This document shows, piece by piece, positions 1-13,106 of a stretch of DNA of 64,000 nucleotides. The first letter of the stretch is position 1; each line of letters begins with the position of its first letter. The notes under the pieces were generated by a model. The model made no database searches, was not told the DNA's origin, and worked only from the letters and a program-made list of their open reading frames with translations. Both the position numbers and the translations under genes were made by a program. Where the stretch lies: NCBI GenBank assembly GCA_021813325.1, contig JAKALA010000012.1, positions 1 to 64,000 on the forward strand, in the 5' to 3' direction. This stretch comes from a bacterium (GTDB taxonomy: Bacteria; Verrucomicrobiota; Verrucomicrobiia; Limisphaerales; UBA11358).

Positions 1-1217
<1,217 letters not shown>

Positions 1218-1367
1218 ACCACGGGTCTCGATTTAACGAGACTTCCGAGGTCGACGGTCCAAAAGACCGATGGCTTAAGCTAATCGCGCAATTCAGTTTC
1301 CAAGGGGTTTGTTCTTTTATTTATCAAGTGAACGAGATCGAACGCTGACCATCGGCGAAATTTAATT

Positions 1368-1443
1368 GGGGCTGTAGCTCAGTTGGTAGAGCGGTAGCTT
1401 TGCAAGCTATAGGTCAGGAGTTCGAATCTCCTCAGCTCCACCA
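1368..1443 (+). tRNA. tRNA-Ala (anticodon TGC)
   Basis: A full cloverleaf: acceptor GGGGCTG pairs with CAGCTCC, the D-arm contains AGTTGGTAGA, the anticodon loop CTTTGCAAG gives TGC, and the T-arm contains GTTCGAATC. The CCA tail is encoded (1441-1443). It is the first of two tRNAs in the 16S-23S spacer, a classic arrangement. Confidence 0.97.
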
Positions 1444-1450
1444 TGTTTAC

Positions 1451-1527
1451 AGGCGTGTAGCTCAGTTGGTTAGAGCATGCGCTTGATAAGCGCAGGGTCA
1501 CTGGTTCAAATCCAGTCACGCCTACCA
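1451..1527 (+). tRNA. tRNA-Ile (anticodon GAT)
   Basis: Acceptor AGGCGTG pairs with CACGCCT, the anticodon loop CTTGATAAG gives GAT, the T-loop is GTTCAAATC, and the CCA is encoded (1525-1527). It lies seven bases after tRNA-Ala. The order Ala then Ile is the reverse of E. coli rrn operons (Ile then Ala). Confidence 0.97.
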
Positions 1528-1587
1528 TTTGATAATTCTAATTTACTCTGATGTGCCGGTAATAAGGCGCATTGGTTTAAGTTCTTT

Positions 1588-1634
1588 GAAAACTATACAT
1601 AAATGTTAATGGGTAGAAATACAATTCGCTGAGT
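1588..1634 (+). repeat. 5' half of the 23S rRNA processing stem
   Basis: Bases 1588-1603 (GAAAACTATACATAAA) are the exact reverse complement of 4578-4593, downstream of 23S. Pairing continues imperfectly to about 1634 against about 4553. The 23S precursor can thus close into a long double-stranded stalk, the usual RNase III substrate. Confidence 0.85.
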
Positions 1635-1663
1635 ATCCATCGTTTAACGATGGTAACTTTTGT

Positions 1664-4526
<2,863 letters not shown>

Positions 4527-4552
4527 TATTCCTTTAAAAGGACTGCAATTTT

Positions 4553-4593
4553 AACTCGCGAATCGTATTCCCTTAATTTTATGTATAGTTTTC
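4553..4593 (+). repeat. 3' half of the 23S rRNA processing stem
   Basis: Contains TTTATGTATAGTTTTC (4578-4593), perfectly complementary to 1588-1603 upstream of 23S, with further imperfect pairing toward 4553. Confidence 0.85.
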
Positions 4594-4648
4594 AGAGAAC
4601 ATGCCAGTTACGTGATCTTTAACATCGCAATAGTATTTGCGAACAATT

Positions 4649-4763
4649 TTTGGTGGCATTACCGCAGTGGTCCGACCCGTTCCCATTCCGAACACGGCCG
4701 TCAAACGCTGCATGGCCGATGGTAGTGGTCTTATAGATTCCGCGAGAGTAGGTAGCCGCCAGT
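4649..4763 (+). rRNA. rrf: 5S ribosomal RNA
   Basis: About 115 bases with the 5S core CCCATTCCGAACACGG (near 4680-4696) and the closing helix TTTGGTGGC / GCCGCCAG. It follows 23S in the normal position and is followed by a terminator. Ends are approximate. Confidence 0.95.
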
Positions 4764-4770
4764 CTTTCAA

Positions 4771-4800
4771 AGCCCTAGCAAAGCTAGGGCTTTTTTATTT
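4771..4800 (+). terminator. Intrinsic terminator of the rRNA operon
   Basis: AGCCCTAGC / GCTAGGGCT hairpin with an AAA loop, followed by TTTTTTATTTT. It sits directly after 5S on the plus strand. Confidence 0.93.
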
Positions 4801-4839
4801 TTTGTCACGCGTGTCCGGCTATAAGTTTAAGAGCAACAA

Positions 4840-5320
4840 TTATTTGCCTGTATTGGTTGGGGGCGCTTCGATCTCTAATTCTGTAAACAGTTTATGCAAA
4901 GGCGCTTTCTCAAATGGATGAACGCTCAAAAGCTGCAAAGTTCGGTGCAAGGTTCCGGGCAGATGCAACTGTTTGTGCTGGCTGGCGACCATCAGGTAAA
5001 CGGTGATGGCAATCCAGATTTGGGTCTTCACTGCATTGGGACTCGTGCCGTAGTAGTGCTTGATGCGGAGTTGGCCTTTGATCCAGCGAAAGAACAACTC
5101 GATCCGCCACGCAGGCGGTAAAGCAATGCCACTGTCAGCGCCGGGATTTCAAGTTGGTTGGTCAGAAAGATCGAAGTCGGTTTGCCAATCTGGTCGCTGC
5201 GCACTGTGGGGGCATCTGGCCTGCACCACTGATCCGCCGCCGGGCAACATGGTGATGTGGCGCGGTCTATCTCGGCTCAATGATATTCAACTTGGCTTTG
5301 TCTTGGCCGCGAAACTTGTG
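4840..5320 (-). pseudogene. Decayed IS4-type transposase (C-terminal part)
   Basis: The minus strand of 4840-5097 encodes an 85-residue end starting FFRWIKGQLRIKHYYGTS and continuing NAVKTQIWIAI, the typical C-terminus of IS4-family DDE transposases. The next upstream part is in another frame: SDQIGKPTSIFLTNQLEIPALTVALLYR, which matches the usual '...LTNN..LPALTIA.LY..RW..ELFF' block. A one-base deletion near 5113 turns the expected RWRIELFF junction out of frame. Further upstream only weak traces remain and there is a stop near 5270. A full IS4 transposase has roughly 380 residues, so most is lost. No terminal repeats were found. Confidence 0.8.
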
Positions 5321-5696
5321 GGTAATTGAAAGCTCCGCGTGACGCTTACGTTCTTTCTACACCTTGGAAAGAACTCCCCACAAAAACGAAGAAACATCAC
5401 CCCGGCATCAGAATCATCGTAGCAGAATACTCTGATACTTACAAAATCCACTCATTGCTCAGTCAAAAGGTGCTTTGGCATGACGCATGCCATACAACTC
5501 CAAACAGGATCTGAAGCTTGATCCGAGGAGCCATGAGCTGCGACTCTAGGAATCACAGAAGCAGGCATTGGAATAACCTTTGGCGGCATATTTCTGCCGA
5601 TTCGGTTTTTCCTGCGGGTGTCCGAAAACCATCTCATCAGCAACGCCCTAGTTCAGAGCGGCCAATCGTTTATAGTGGACCAGATTCCGGAGATCG
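5321..5696. other. Intergenic stretch, no supported gene
   Basis: About 375 bases between the IS remnant and the pilB-like stop. A plus-strand frame from about 5532 to 5730 is open (a hydrophobic stretch reading GITFGGIFLPIRFFLR) but has no convincing start or ribosome site and overlaps the pilB end. It may be transposon debris. No terminator was recognised for the pil operon. Confidence 0.4.
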
Positions 5697-7439
5697 CTAT
5701 GCGGTGCTGCGAAACAGGGCTTGAGGGTCGATTTTGTGCGTGAGCCGCTGCTGTTCAAACAGCGGAATCAACCCGTTGTGAACTTTGACCCAGGCCTGTT
5801 CGCGCAGAGAACTCCAACCGTATTTTCGCGCGGCTTCCCGCAATTGTCCGGTGGTGACTGACGGCGTTATCAAATCAGCAATTTCGTCGGTGACGAGAAA
5901 AAACTCGTAAAGCGCCACCCGCCCGCGAAATCCGCGCTGGCCGCATTCCTCGCACCCGGCGCCCCGGTAGGCTTTGACCAACTCGGGTGCCATCCGGAGA
6001 TTCCTCGCCATTTCTTGGCGCACCTCCGGCGGGATGGCTTGATCCCCGGTGACGCAATGCCGGCAGGTGCGTCGCGCCAAACGTTGGGCGATGCTGCAGA
6101 CCAGCGACGAACCAATCAAGAATGGTTCGATGCGCATGTCCATCAGCCGGGTTACCGCGCTGACGCTGTCATTGGTGTGCAACGTGGAAAAAACCAGGTG
6201 TCCGGTCTGGGCGGAACGGACGGCGATTTCCGCCGTCTCCATATCGCGTATTTCGCCAATGAGCACAACGTCGGGATCGTGGCGCAACACGGAGCGCAAA
6301 CCTGCCGAAAAGGTCAGCCCGATGTCCTCATGGGCCTGGATTTGCTGGACGCCCTCAAGCTGATATTCAACCGGATCCTCAATGGTGATCACTTTGCGGG
6401 ATTCATCATTGGCATGGGCCAGGGCGGCGTAAAGGGTCGTGGTTTTTCCGCTGCCGGTCGGCCCGGTGATGAGAATCATCCCCTGTTGCAGGCGCGTAAG
6501 CTGGGCAAACAGCGCCTCCTGGGCCGGTTCCATGCCCAATTGGCTCATTTCTAAAAACATGCTTTGCCGGCCCAAGATTCGCAGACATACCGCCTCGCCA
6601 TGCTTGGTCGGCAGGACGGAAACGCGCAGGTCATAATCCTCGCCGTCCCGCTTCATGGTGATCCGTCCATCCTGGGGCTGACGGCGCTCGGCGATATCCA
6701 GGCGGGCCATGATTTTTATCCGGGAAATAATCGTCCCATAAAACTGGCGCAGCCCGGGAGGGATGGGAATGGATTGCATCATGCCATCAATCCGGTAGCG
6801 CAAATGCATGGTGGCGCTGTAGGGCTCAAGATGAATATCGGTGGCTTGCAGGCGCAGGGCCTCGGCCAAAATCTGGTCCACGAAATCCACGATGGTGGGA
6901 TCCATCTGGCCCGCATCAGTGGACTTGACGTCGAAAACGGTTTCGCCCGAGGACCACGTCACCTCCTTTCTTTCACGGAGCTTTTCAATGGTGGCCGCTC
7001 CCAGCCCGAATTTTTCCTTGAGAAACGAGCTGATGGCACTGGGGGTGGTGATCGCCATTTTGAGGCGCTTGTTCAGCATCATCCGCAGGTTGCCTTGTTC
7101 CAGCGGGAGGAGCGGCTCGCTGGTCACGATCGTGAGCAAATCTCCTTCCAGGGAAAGCGGGACCATGCGGTAGTTGAAAATCGCCTTGACCGGTATGATC
7201 TGCAGCACCGCCGCCGGAATTTCCTGCTTAAGGAGTTCCACGTAGTCCAGCCGTGCGAGTTGGGCGACCGCACGGTAGGCGACTTCTTCAGTGGCAAAGT
7301 TCAAGTCCACCAGGGAGCGCTGTTGTTTGAGGTTGAAACGCTTTTGGTGTCGCCGCACCTGCTCCAGTTGCTTGTCGGTCAGTTGCCCTTGTTCGAAGAG
7401 CAGGTCACCGACGTCTTTCTTGAGGCTGTCGAGGCTCAT
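5697..7439 (-). CDS. pilB: PilB/GspE-type assembly ATPase
   Basis: Hexameric cytoplasmic ATPase that would drive pilus or pseudopilus assembly. The N-terminal ~150 residues resemble the MshEN/T2SSE N-domain. The catalytic core holds Walker A GPTGSGKT (about residue 328), the Asp box near ITIEDPVEY, Walker B VVLIGEIRD (about 393-401) and the His box STLHTNDS (about 420). Two CxxC pairs (CRHC ~461 and CEEC ~500) form the zinc-binding tetracysteine of GspE/PilB; PilT lacks this. I chose ATG at 7439 because AAGGTG lies five bases upstream. A GTG at 7445 overlaps the stop of the preceding gene (GTGA) and is also possible. Last gene of the minus-strand operon. The label PilB rather than GspE is inferred from the PilM/N/O/P-like partners. 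Confidence 0.93.
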   Translation of the reverse strand: MSLDSLKKDVGDLLFEQGQLTDKQLEQVRRHQKRFNLKQQRSLVDLNFATEEVAYRAVAQLARLDYVELLKQEIPAAVLQIIPVKAIFNYRMVPLSLEGDLLTIVTSEPLLPLEQGNLRMMLNKRLKMAITTPSAISSFLKEKFGLGAATIEKLRERKEVTWSSGETVFDVKSTDAGQMDPTIVDFVDQILAEALRLQATDIHLEPYSATMHLRYRIDGMMQSIPIPPGLRQFYGTIISRIKIMARLDIAERRQPQDGRITMKRDGEDYDLRVSVLPTKHGEAVCLRILGRQSMFLEMSQLGMEPAQEALFAQLTRLQQGMILITGPTGSGKTTTLYAALAHANDESRKVITIEDPVEYQLEGVQQIQAHEDIGLTFSAGLRSVLRHDPDVVLIGEIRDMETAEIAVRSAQTGHLVFSTLHTNDSVSAVTRLMDMRIEPFLIGSSLVCSIAQRLARRTCRHCVTGDQAIPPEVRQEMARNLRMAPELVKAYRGAGCEECGQRGFRGRVALYEFFLVTDEIADLITPSVTTGQLREAARKYGWSSLREQAWVKVHNGLIPLFEQQRLTHKIDPQALFRSTA

Positions 7440-7441
7440 GT

Positions 7442-7939
7442 TCACCTTATTGGCACTTCAATGTCAGTCGGGGTGTTGAAGTTCAGCACGTTGGTCTGCG
7501 CGGCATTGCGAATTGTGAGTGTTTTCAGGTCGATTCCGGCAATCGCATAATCGGCGGACACGATGGTGCCACGGGTGCCGATGACTTGTTTATCCGCCAC
7601 TTTGACATAGGCCAGTTTGCGCCCGTCCGCAGTTTCAAAAAAGCCTTGGTAGGTCAAAGATACTTTCATGGTAGTAGGCGGCGCGGGAGGCGGCGGACTC
7701 ATGGGTTCCAGAGAACCGGTCCAGAAGCCCATGGCGGCCAATTGTTCGATTTGGTTGAGCGGAATCTCTTCTTTGTGAGCGGGCACAAGAGGAATCGCTT
7801 TCAGCCCCGGCATGCCCATGTTTAATTTCAGGATCGCCAGATAAATCATCACCAGTGTCGCCACTCCGGCCAGGGGAATAATTCCCCGGCGGTTGAACAG
7901 CGTCCTTAAGCCGGACTTGATGTCGGGTAGCGTCTTCAA
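7442..7939 (-). CDS. PilP/GspC-like inner-membrane protein
   Basis: A 165-residue bitopic protein: a short cytoplasmic head, one membrane helix (about 20-40, IIPLAGVATLVMIYLAI), a proline-rich linker (MSPPPPAPPTT, about 80-90), then a small beta-rich periplasmic domain (VSLTYQGFFETADGRKLAYVKV). This layout is that of PilP/GspC proteins, which connect the inner-membrane platform to the secretin. Sequence similarity to named PilP is weak, so the call rests on domain layout and gene order. It starts four bases after the PilO-like gene and its TGA overlaps the alternative GTG of pilB, suggesting translational coupling. Probably required together with the secretin encoded at the head of the operon. 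Confidence 0.6.
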   Translation of the reverse strand: MKTLPDIKSGLRTLFNRRGIIPLAGVATLVMIYLAILKLNMGMPGLKAIPLVPAHKEEIPLNQIEQLAAMGFWTGSLEPMSPPPPAPPTTMKVSLTYQGFFETADGRKLAYVKVADKQVIGTRGTIVSADYAIAGIDLKTLTIRNAAQTNVLNFNTPTDIEVPIR

Positions 7940-7943
7940 TGAA

Positions 7944-8768
7944 TTAAGTCCTGAATACCACGGCGGTTACCCGCAGTTGCAATTTGAACAAATCCGGTTT
8001 TTCAATGGAGTATTTGCGCATCAGGATGCGGTCCACGAATAATGCCGGCTTGTTTTCGGATGCAACGGGCAACCCCATGGCCTTGGCTTCCTCCGGTTTG
8101 AGGGCGAGGCAGAGTAGAAACCGCGTGATGGCGGGCGACGTGCCGGTGACCTCCAAGGTGACAGAAAGTTCGTCAGCCGAAGCCGGCTGGTTGGTTTCCG
8201 TTGTGATGGGCCGGGGCAGGCTGGCTGAAAGGTTGTCAATGGACGTCAACTGGCATTGGATCCCCGCTGCCAGGGCATACTGCACCATAGCCAACTGCCC
8301 CCAGAGCAACCCCGGCTGCTTCTGCTCCGAGGAGTAATTAGGAAATCCCACAAAGGTTGCCGGCGCAATGACCACGTTTTTCTCCCGGCCCAACTTTCCC
8401 AGGGTTTCGATTTGCAACTGCCGCTCGTTTTGAAACTCAAAGAGCTGGAATGGCAGGCGGATTTTTTCACGGATGGGCGGGTCCAGCGCCAGCCGGTTGG
8501 TCAAACCGCGGTCGGCCGTCCCGAGGCGTTTGGCCAAGCCTTCGAATACCTTGGCCTGCGCATCCAATGCCGCCAGATCCACGCCGGTGTCAGCCGCCGC
8601 CGCCACCTCCACCTTGGTTAATCGCTTCCACAGTGATGTCAGATGTTTGTCCTGAGCGGCTGCCTTGCGTGAAAGGGGTTCAAAAACAAAGGCATAAAAC
8701 AGCATGCCCAACAGCACGCCCAAAAACAGATTGCGCTGCGCCACCAGAAATCTGCGCGAGGTGATCAT
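7944..8768 (-). CDS. PilO-like inner-membrane platform protein
   Basis: A 274-residue protein with a short N-terminus, one membrane helix (about 10-30, RNLFLGVLLGMLFYAFVFEPL), a predicted coiled-coil-like segment (about 35-85) and a C-terminal ferredoxin-like region ending in VDRILMRKYSIEKPDLFKLQLRV. This is the arrangement of PilO/GspM, which forms dimers with PilN in the periplasm. It overlaps the end of the PilM-PilN fusion by four bases (ATGA type), so the products are likely made in step. The family identity is inferred from topology and position; the protein is longer than typical PilO (~200 residues). Confidence 0.6.
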   Translation of the reverse strand: MITSRRFLVAQRNLFLGVLLGMLFYAFVFEPLSRKAAAQDKHLTSLWKRLTKVEVAAAADTGVDLAALDAQAKVFEGLAKRLGTADRGLTNRLALDPPIREKIRLPFQLFEFQNERQLQIETLGKLGREKNVVIAPATFVGFPNYSSEQKQPGLLWGQLAMVQYALAAGIQCQLTSIDNLSASLPRPITTETNQPASADELSVTLEVTGTSPAITRFLLCLALKPEEAKAMGLPVASENKPALFVDRILMRKYSIEKPDLFKLQLRVTAVVFRT

Positions 8769-10615
8769 GGCGTGTTCCCCTTCCCGTTGGTATCGCTGCG
8801 GGACAACGGCGTTGGCGCTGGCACCTCCATTTTCACGGAGCCATTGGTCGAACCGCTTGGGCTGGCAAGTTGCCTGGGGGGTTGCACCTGGCGAAATTCA
8901 TGGTCCGCCAGTTCGAAGGCGATGGTAAAATAATGGTCCGGGTTGTTCACCTTGTAATCTGCCGGGGCGCGGCGCTGCTCGGCGGGCAGGATGTCCACAT
9001 TGCGAAACCGGGGATTTTTCTTGAAGTCAGCCACCAGTTGGCCCAGCGTTTGCCGCATCGCCTCACCGTCTTCCGGTATGCCGATTTCGGCGATCAGGTT
9101 TGGCTGGATGGATTGCACGTTGGTGGCGGTCGCGCTGACCGCCGGGGAAGCGGGCAATGGCGGTCCGGCCGCCACCGGAACCTTATTGGTGTCCACGGGA
9201 GCGTTGAAATAGCCCGGCTGATCCGCAAATAGCCCCAACCACAGCACGCGATTGCTCCGTGCCTGGTTCAGGGCGGCCAGGGTCTGCAAGATGTCAATGG
9301 TTCGCCGCTGATAGTCCAAGGCCGGGCGAAGGCGTTCATACTCCAGGGCCAGCCCCTGCGATGCCTTTTCATTTTGCGCGACTTTTTCCAGCGCCAGCTC
9401 GGCTTGCTGCATCAAGGCTGCTTTGTGGCGGATCAACGAAAGCTTGTTCCAAGCGCCCGCGCCGAGAAAAATGGCCAGCAACAACAGCAACAGAAAACAA
9501 ACCGACTGCAGCCGCAGCCAGCTTTTTTGGGTTTTCCAATGCGCTCGCAGATCGGCAGGCAACAGCGAGGCCGACTGGGGATTTTTGCCCAGTGCCTGGA
9601 CGGCGGCGCCGACGGCCACGGCGTAATGCCCGGGGGCTTGTGAATTATTCTCCGTGTCCCCCGGCCAGGGGAGAAAGCGCGGCGCCCCGAAGCGCTGGTT
9701 TAGGTGGGGCACCAGGCCCTGAAATACCGCGCCGGCGCCGCCGAGCACAAACTGAAACGTCTCCAGATCGAGTGCCAGTTCGGACTGGTCCGAAAGCCAT
9801 TCCCGGATGATCCGCAGTAATTCATCGTGCCAGTTGTCCATCAGCAACGGGAGCGCGGCTGAAGCCGCCGCCCCGGCAAACAGATTGTTGGCAATTCCCC
9901 ATTCCACCGCGGCGGCGGGGGAGCAATCCCGCTCGCTGGCCACCGACTCAAACAACATTTCAGCCCCCATGCCGAAGCTTGAAATATGCACCGTCTGCCC
10001 TTTGTGCAGAATAACCACTGTTGTGCTGCGCCCGCCAATGTCCGTCAGCACGGTGGGAACGGTGGCCGGAATGCGGTTCAGATAAGCTGCCTGCAAGGCG
10101 TTGCCGACCGAGGTCGCGTCGCAGACATCTTCTCGCGCCAATCCCAGCCTCCCAATTTCGGCGGCGACTTCCTGCTCCTGGCAGAGCGTGATCCAATAGG
10201 GGTTCTGGTATTGTCCGAAGGGAGCCAGGGCGGCGTAATCATGGGTGATTTTTGTCCCGCTTAAACCGCTGAGACTGACGGTCTCATTTTCGATGAGCTT
10301 CCGCACGTCCGATCGCGGGGCCATCGGCAGGTCAATGACCTGCGACAGCGTCAAATGTTGCGGCAGCGCCAGTGCCATCGGGTATCCGCCCAGCCGATGA
10401 CAGGTGCTTTTCAAAAGTTTGGCCAACCCGCTGTCATCTCCCGCCGGCGAGGCCGGAACCGCAATGGTTTCACGCGCGAGGATGGTGATGCGCTTCAGGA
10501 ACAATTGCGCCAGCACCACCTTGATTTCATGGGGGCCAGCATCAATGGCAATCACTCGCCCCGCCGGCAGCAGAGGCACTCCAAAAACAAATGGCGATGG
10601 CGGTGAAAAGCGCAC
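8765..10615 (-). CDS. PilM-PilN fusion protein
   Basis: A 616-residue protein joining two pilus platform parts usually made separately. Residues about 20-345 are an actin-like PilM domain: phosphate-1 type VIAIDAGPHEIKVVL, phosphate-2 type VLTDIGGRSTTVVIL (~189) and the late glycine-rich VLGGAGAVFQG. A single membrane helix (about 370-390, SVCFLLLLLLAIFLGAGAW) follows, then a coiled-coil-like stretch and a PilN-like periplasmic domain to the end. In other bacteria PilM binds the short cytoplasmic tail of PilN, so fusion makes structural sense. GTG start, one base after the secretin stop; no internal start was seen between the domains. The C-terminal ~150 residues include a proline/alanine-rich linker. 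Confidence 0.8.
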   Translation of the reverse strand: MRFSPPSPFVFGVPLLPAGRVIAIDAGPHEIKVVLAQLFLKRITILARETIAVPASPAGDDSGLAKLLKSTCHRLGGYPMALALPQHLTLSQVIDLPMAPRSDVRKLIENETVSLSGLSGTKITHDYAALAPFGQYQNPYWITLCQEQEVAAEIGRLGLAREDVCDATSVGNALQAAYLNRIPATVPTVLTDIGGRSTTVVILHKGQTVHISSFGMGAEMLFESVASERDCSPAAAVEWGIANNLFAGAAASAALPLLMDNWHDELLRIIREWLSDQSELALDLETFQFVLGGAGAVFQGLVPHLNQRFGAPRFLPWPGDTENNSQAPGHYAVAVGAAVQALGKNPQSASLLPADLRAHWKTQKSWLRLQSVCFLLLLLLAIFLGAGAWNKLSLIRHKAALMQQAELALEKVAQNEKASQGLALEYERLRPALDYQRRTIDILQTLAALNQARSNRVLWLGLFADQPGYFNAPVDTNKVPVAAGPPLPASPAVSATATNVQSIQPNLIAEIGIPEDGEAMRQTLGQLVADFKKNPRFRNVDILPAEQRRAPADYKVNNPDHYFTIAFELADHEFRQVQPPRQLASPSGSTNGSVKMEVPAPTPLSRSDTNGKGNTP

Positions 10616-10616
10616 G

Positions 10617-12602
10617 CTATTGTTTGGCGGCCGGCGGCGGATTGTTGATCGTCGCCCGCCGGTTTCGGGTGGAATCCTCGGGCACCACCATTTCGCCGTT
10701 TTCGTTCAGGAGTGTGGCGGTGACAAAAATCAGGAGGTAGCGGGGCTGGTTGTAATCGGTGTGCTTGCGAAAGAGGGGGCCAATGAAGGGGATGCGGCTC
10801 AACACCGGCACGCCTTCCACCACGGTGCGTTGTTCGCGCTCCAGGACTCCGCCCATCGCCACGGTTTCGCCGGACTTGACGACGACCCGCGTGGCGAGTT
10901 CCTGGGTGCGATATTGTGGCAGCAGGATTTGGAGCGCGTTCGAGGAGCCCGTATTGATGGTGCCAAAGTTTTTCATTTCAACGCTTTGATTTACCTGCGG
11001 ATTGAGGGCCAGCAAAATGCTCTTGCCATCGCCGCCAATGCTGGCCATCACATAGAGCGAAATGCCGGCCGTGATTTTAACCGGCTTGCCGGCCGGCACG
11101 AGGCTGGACGAGCTGAAATACTGGCCAACGGTTTGCTCAACGTTATATTGATCGTAATAGTATTGAACCACGCCGTCGTTGATCATGGCCGGACGATTAT
11201 TAACCACCGTCAGGCGCGGGGCGCTCAAAGTCTGGCTTTCGCCGGATTGCTGCAGGGCCGAGAGCGTGGCAGACAGATCTGACTGGTTAAAGACATTCGT
11301 GAAGACGTAAGTTAGCCCGGCTCCAGTGCCGATGGCGTTTGCCCCAATCATGCCCAAACCGGTAAAATCCGCCGTGGATCGCGGAATGCCGGTGCCGTTG
11401 GCTTCCCAGTTTACCCCCAGTTGCATGAAGGCGGATTCGCTGATGGTGATAAAGCGCGCCTCGATCAGCACCTGTTGGAGTGGCTTGTCAAAACTTTCGA
11501 TGATGCGCTCCAATTCGCGAAGTTGCTCCGCCGTCCCGCGGGCGATCACCAGGTTGCGTTCATAATCAATCTGGTATTTTGAGCCGGCGAAGAAGTTCGT
11601 TATCGCCATCTCAAGGGCGGGGGAGGCCGGGGCGCCGTCATTGACGAATTTTCTTGTAAGCGTGCCTTCGGTTACCGTGGTAATGTTGTTGACGGTTGAA
11701 ACCACGCGAGGCACGTCCACCGGCCCGAATTGCGCGGGCGTTACAAAGCCATTCTTGAGCTGAAAAACGCGGGTTTCCTCCAGCAGCCGTTTGGGATCCT
11801 TGGCATCCACAATCCAGATCAAATCGTTGCCGATCTGGAATTGCACATCCAGATTGCGCGCAACGTAACGAAGAAATTCCCCGAGTTTGACGTTGTTCAT
11901 GTTGACGCTCAAGGACTGCTTGAACGCCGGCAGGCTTTTGTCCGCGACGAAATTGATGCCTTCGGCCTGGCCGATGTTAAAAATAATGGATTCAAGGGTC
12001 ACATTTTCGAGATGCACGGAAATTTGTTTGTCCACCAGTTTCGACATCGCGCCTTCCGGGGAATCCAGTTCGTTCAGGGTTTCCGTCCGGCGGATGACCT
12101 TGCCAAAGGAGTCGGGTATGTAGGGGGCGGCCTCAATTTTCTGGACCGCATCGCGCACATCTTTGCGCAAAGGCTGGGCCCGGCCACTCCCATCGGTCAG
12201 AATGCTTTTGATGGTCGGGTTGAAGGTGGTGTCCTGTTTGGCTTCAATGTCGCGGATCGTATCCTCCACGGCTTTGGACCGCTGAACCTGCTCTTCCCGC
12301 GCAGTCCAATTGGCGATGCGTTGCGCGGTCTCGTCATCGGGAAAATCTTTGAGCAGGTCGGCCGCCATGGCTTTGGCTTGAACCCATTGCTTTTGTGCAG
12401 CCAGACTGAAGATTTCTTTCATCCGCGCATCCTGGTCCAGTCGGACTTTGGCGGCCGAGTCCGTGTCGGCCGGCGAAATTGCGGTTTTATCAGTGGCGGC
12501 GGCGGGCGCAGCCTGGCGGCTTGACGTCGCTGACTGGTTGCTCTTGCATGAAGCCAGCATCAGTATTAATGCGGGCAAAAAGCATCTTGATAAGTATTTC
12601 AT
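10617..12602 (-). CDS. Secretin (PilQ/GspD-like) lipoprotein
   Basis: Outer-membrane channel of a type IV pilus or type II secretion-like machine. I chose ATG 12602 because it gives a lipoprotein signal peptide MKYLSRCFLPALILMLASC with a lipobox (LASC). A GTG at 12635 extends the frame by 11 residues. After a ~130-residue helical, low-complexity region, an STN/N0-like domain appears (ISVHLENVTLESIIFNIGQA, about 190), then N1-type repeats (VIARGTAEQLRELERIIESFDKP) and the secretin core ending VPVLSRIPFIGPLFR and YLLIFVTATLL. The core is complete. First gene of the five-gene operon. Whether it carries pili or secretes proteins cannot be told here: no pilin, PilC or PilT gene is in the window. 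Confidence 0.87.
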   Translation of the reverse strand: MKYLSRCFLPALILMLASCKSNQSATSSRQAAPAAATDKTAISPADTDSAAKVRLDQDARMKEIFSLAAQKQWVQAKAMAADLLKDFPDDETAQRIANWTAREEQVQRSKAVEDTIRDIEAKQDTTFNPTIKSILTDGSGRAQPLRKDVRDAVQKIEAAPYIPDSFGKVIRRTETLNELDSPEGAMSKLVDKQISVHLENVTLESIIFNIGQAEGINFVADKSLPAFKQSLSVNMNNVKLGEFLRYVARNLDVQFQIGNDLIWIVDAKDPKRLLEETRVFQLKNGFVTPAQFGPVDVPRVVSTVNNITTVTEGTLTRKFVNDGAPASPALEMAITNFFAGSKYQIDYERNLVIARGTAEQLRELERIIESFDKPLQQVLIEARFITISESAFMQLGVNWEANGTGIPRSTADFTGLGMIGANAIGTGAGLTYVFTNVFNQSDLSATLSALQQSGESQTLSAPRLTVVNNRPAMINDGVVQYYYDQYNVEQTVGQYFSSSSLVPAGKPVKITAGISLYVMASIGGDGKSILLALNPQVNQSVEMKNFGTINTGSSNALQILLPQYRTQELATRVVVKSGETVAMGGVLEREQRTVVEGVPVLSRIPFIGPLFRKHTDYNQPRYLLIFVTATLLNENGEMVVPEDSTRNRRATINNPPPAAKQ

Positions 12603-12980
12603 GGCAAAAAGGCATGCGGCCGCAGCAATAAACACCCTGAGATTCCGTTATCACCCCCCCAGACAACGGACCCCATTAATTTACAGTCAAGTATTTCAGC
12701 GCGGCGGCGGCGAAGTTGTCAAAGTTCACACTTCGTTCAAGCTCCGGGACCATCTTGAGTCAGATTACTCAGATTCATCGGCATAAGACAAGAGTGATGC
12801 GCCGGAATTTGGGACTTGTTTTTGGGGGGCCTGGTGATCGCCTGAATAAACTTGGATTTTGAACGGCCCGCTTGATCCGGATAAACCCTTGGTAAAAACC
12901 AAGCCCGGCGGCAGGGGGCGCCAGCGGAATTTTGCGCAGCCGAAAGGGTTGCGGGTGACCATCAGCGGCGGCGCACGTAG

Positions 12981-13106
12981 TAGGACAGGCGTCTCGCCTG
13001 TCGCTAACTCCAAAAGATCACCTTGAGCGGAGTTGAAAGAATCCAACGCTTCACGCCATTCCATGACTGGAATTTGAGAAGAGAGAGACAGGCGCGATGC
13101 TTGTCC
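12981..13106. repeat. Inverted repeat with nested hairpin, REP-like
   Basis: Arms 12981-13002 (TAGGACAGGCGTCTCGCCTG...) and 13085-13106 (reverse complement, about 19 of 22 bases alike) flank ~82 bases. The left arm itself folds as GACAGGCG-TCT-CGCCTGTC. It lies in the 12603-13285 gap, where a minus frame (12765-13064) has no family features and I do not call it a gene. Nothing else was recognised in the gap apart from the -10-like box before ispF. Confidence 0.7.

Noticed and set aside
5532-5730. Plus frame with a hydrophobic stretch before the pil operon
   Set aside because: No start codon in a useful place, overlaps the pilB stop region; likely chance or IS debris.
6015-7550. Plus-strand open frames opposite the pilB-like gene, up to 328 codons
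   Set aside because: Mirror frames of a G+C-rich gene; the minus frame has the full set of ATPase motifs.
11730-12524. 264-codon plus frame opposite the secretin
   Set aside because: No signal, no motifs, and lies entirely inside a well-supported gene.
12765-13064. 99-codon minus frame between the pil operon and ispF
   Set aside because: Runs through the inverted repeat (12981-13106); low-complexity product and no ribosome site.
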